Shown here one piece after another: positions 5,121 through 5,966 of a stretch of DNA of 5,966 bases. Source of the DNA: Actinomycetes bacterium (GTDB lineage Bacteria > Actinomycetota > Thermoleophilia > Solirubrobacterales > Solirubrobacteraceae); assembly GCA_023429855.1 (NCBI GenBank), contig JAEZDB010000328.1:1-5966 (forward strand). Reading direction: 5' to 3'. Each line of letters opens with the position of its first letter. Within the stretch, counting starts at the first letter, position 1. Under the pieces are notes generated by a model, which ran no database searches, was not told the origin of the DNA, and saw only the letters and a program-made list of their open reading frames with translations. The translations under genes and the position numbers were made by a program.

Positions 5121-5914
5121 TGACCCGCCCGAGCTCGGACGCCGGCGAAGACGCCGGCCATCGCTCGCAGAGCGACGGTGCGCGCAGCAAGGGTGCGACG
5201 ATCGGTGCTGTCTGCCAGACGCTGCGCCAAGAGTTTCCCGACATCTCGATCTCCAAGATCCGGTACCTCGAGGACCAGCGGCTGATCACGCCGCAGCGCA
5301 CCTCAGGCGGCTACCGGCTCTACTCCCAGGCCGACATCGACCGGCTGCGCGCGATCCTGCGGATGCAGCGCGACGAGTTCCTGCCGCTTCGCGTGATCCG
5401 CCAGGAGCTGGCGGCTGGCCGCGGCTCCACCGATAGCACGGGTGTTGGCAGCCCCACCGACGCCGCAGCCACCGGCGCCGTCCGCCCCGACGGCGGCTCG
5501 CGCAGCACCACCAACGTGTCGGTGCTCTCCAAAGGCTCGTTGCACCGGCAGGAAGACGTCCTCGCCGACGCTCGCGCCGACGAGCGGCTCTTGCGCGAGC
5601 TGGCCGACTACGGTCTCATCGCCGGAAAGCCCGCCCGAGACGGCGGCACGATGTACGACGATGCCGAGCGCGAGATCGTGATGGCTGCGGCCGCGCTCGC
5701 GCAGTACGGCATCGGTGCTCGCCACCTGCGGACCTTCCGCTCGTCGGCCGACCGCGAGGCCGGCCTGCTGCAGCAGCTGCTCGGGCCGTCGCTGCAGTCG
5801 CGCAACCCCGACCGCCGCAAGGAGGCTGTCGACGTGCTCGACGACCTCGCCGTGACGGTTTCCCGGTTGTCGCACCTGCTGCTCGTGCGCGACCTGCGCC
5901 GGCTCACCGAGTAG
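5120..5914 (+). CDS. ftsR: MerR-family transcription regulator, FtsR type
   Basis: A DNA-binding regulator of 264 residues. The winged-helix MerR domain lies at about 26-98: TIGAVCQTL, DISISKIRYLEDQRLITP, then SGGYRLYSQADIDRLRAIL and LPLRVIRQEL. A Gly/Ser/Thr/Asp-rich linker runs from 99 to 135. A second helical region at 140-262 contains YGIGARHLRTFRSSADRE, which matches mycobacterial Rv1828 (YGVEPRHLRAFRSAADRQ) almost residue for residue. It lacks the metal-binding cysteines of MerR proper. The corynebacterial member, FtsR, activates ftsZ and affects cell division; that role is inferred here by homology and by its place after the garA-type gene. The ATG shares one base with the upstream TGA (TGATG) and has no strong ribosome site of its own, so it is probably coupled to garA translation. 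The first 25 residues (acidic/Ser-rich) are not part of the domain, so an internal start cannot be excluded. Confidence 0.92.
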   Translation: MTRPSSDAGEDAGHRSQSDGARSKGATIGAVCQTLRQEFPDISISKIRYLEDQRLITPQRTSGGYRLYSQADIDRLRAILRMQRDEFLPLRVIRQELAAGRGSTDSTGVGSPTDAAATGAVRPDGGSRSTTNVSVLSKGSLHRQEDVLADARADERLLRELADYGLIAGKPARDGGTMYDDAEREIVMAAAALAQYGIGARHLRTFRSSADREAGLLQQLLGPSLQSRNPDRRKEAVDVLDDLAVTVSRLSHLLLVRDLRRLTE

Positions 5915-5966
5915 CGGCCGGCACCGCCGCCCGCCTGGCTGGGGCAGACCGGACGAGGTCTTCGGT

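Noticed and set aside
5141..5158. GCCGGC-GAAGAC-GCCGGC hairpin just inside ftsR.
   Set aside because: It is explained by the repeated codons of Asp-Ala-Gly at residues 7-9 and 11-13; such stems are frequent in GC-rich coding DNA.
5915..5966. A possible terminator or new gene after ftsR, including the AGACC/GGTCT stem at 5946-5961.
   Set aside because: The stem is only 5 bp and the window ends at once; no start codon with a ribosome site can be judged in 52 bases.
1..5966. Mobile elements, CRISPR arrays, tRNA/rRNA genes, riboswitches or toxin-antitoxin pairs.
   Set aside because: No terminal repeats, transposase motifs, spaced direct repeats or tRNA-like cloverleaf were seen; the gaps are all under 230 bases.

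Overview
The window is very GC-rich and reads as chromosome of an actinobacterium, most likely outside the classical Streptomyces/Mycobacterium orders; a member of the Acidimicrobiia is my best guess. The placement rests on an RsiG-type small protein, a GarA-type FHA protein and an FtsR-type MerR regulator lying next to each other. The last two are neighbours in mycobacteria too (Rv1827-Rv1828), and all three belong to actinobacterial families. The finer placement is inference from protein style, not a search result.

Layout. Positions 2-964 (+) hold the C-terminal part of a SulP-type anion transporter with its STAS domain; the 5' end lies outside the window. It converges on sodA (1063-1665, -), a complete Fe/Mn superoxide dismutase, and two hairpins lie in the 98-base gap. 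sodA is divergent from proS (1801-3492, +), a full bacterial-type prolyl-tRNA synthetase with an editing insertion. The start of proS overlaps no good ribosome site, but it sits 7 bases after a TAGATT box, so a leaderless mRNA is plausible. proS overlaps by 4 bases a CDP-alcohol phosphatidyltransferase (3489-4142, +), a membrane phospholipid-synthesis enzyme. A 228-base gap then holds a TTGAC/GTCAA inverted repeat, a hairpin that may end the proS unit, and a TATGAT box that probably starts the next unit.

The next unit is rsiG (4371-4643), a zinc-ribbon/FHA protein of GarA type (4656-5120) and ftsR (5120-5914), all on + with a 12-base gap and then a 1-base overlap. By family knowledge these are a c-di-GMP-responsive anti-sigma factor, a kinase-controlled phosphopeptide-binding switch, and a regulator of cell-division gene expression. 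Together they would put three kinds of signal input in one transcript. The last 52 bases (5915-5966) show no gene I can support.

No wholly new system, mobile element, CRISPR array, tRNA or rRNA is visible. The most interesting part is 4143-5914: a one-motif RsiG homologue with a His in place of the usual Gln, and a GarA homologue whose N-terminus is a zinc ribbon.
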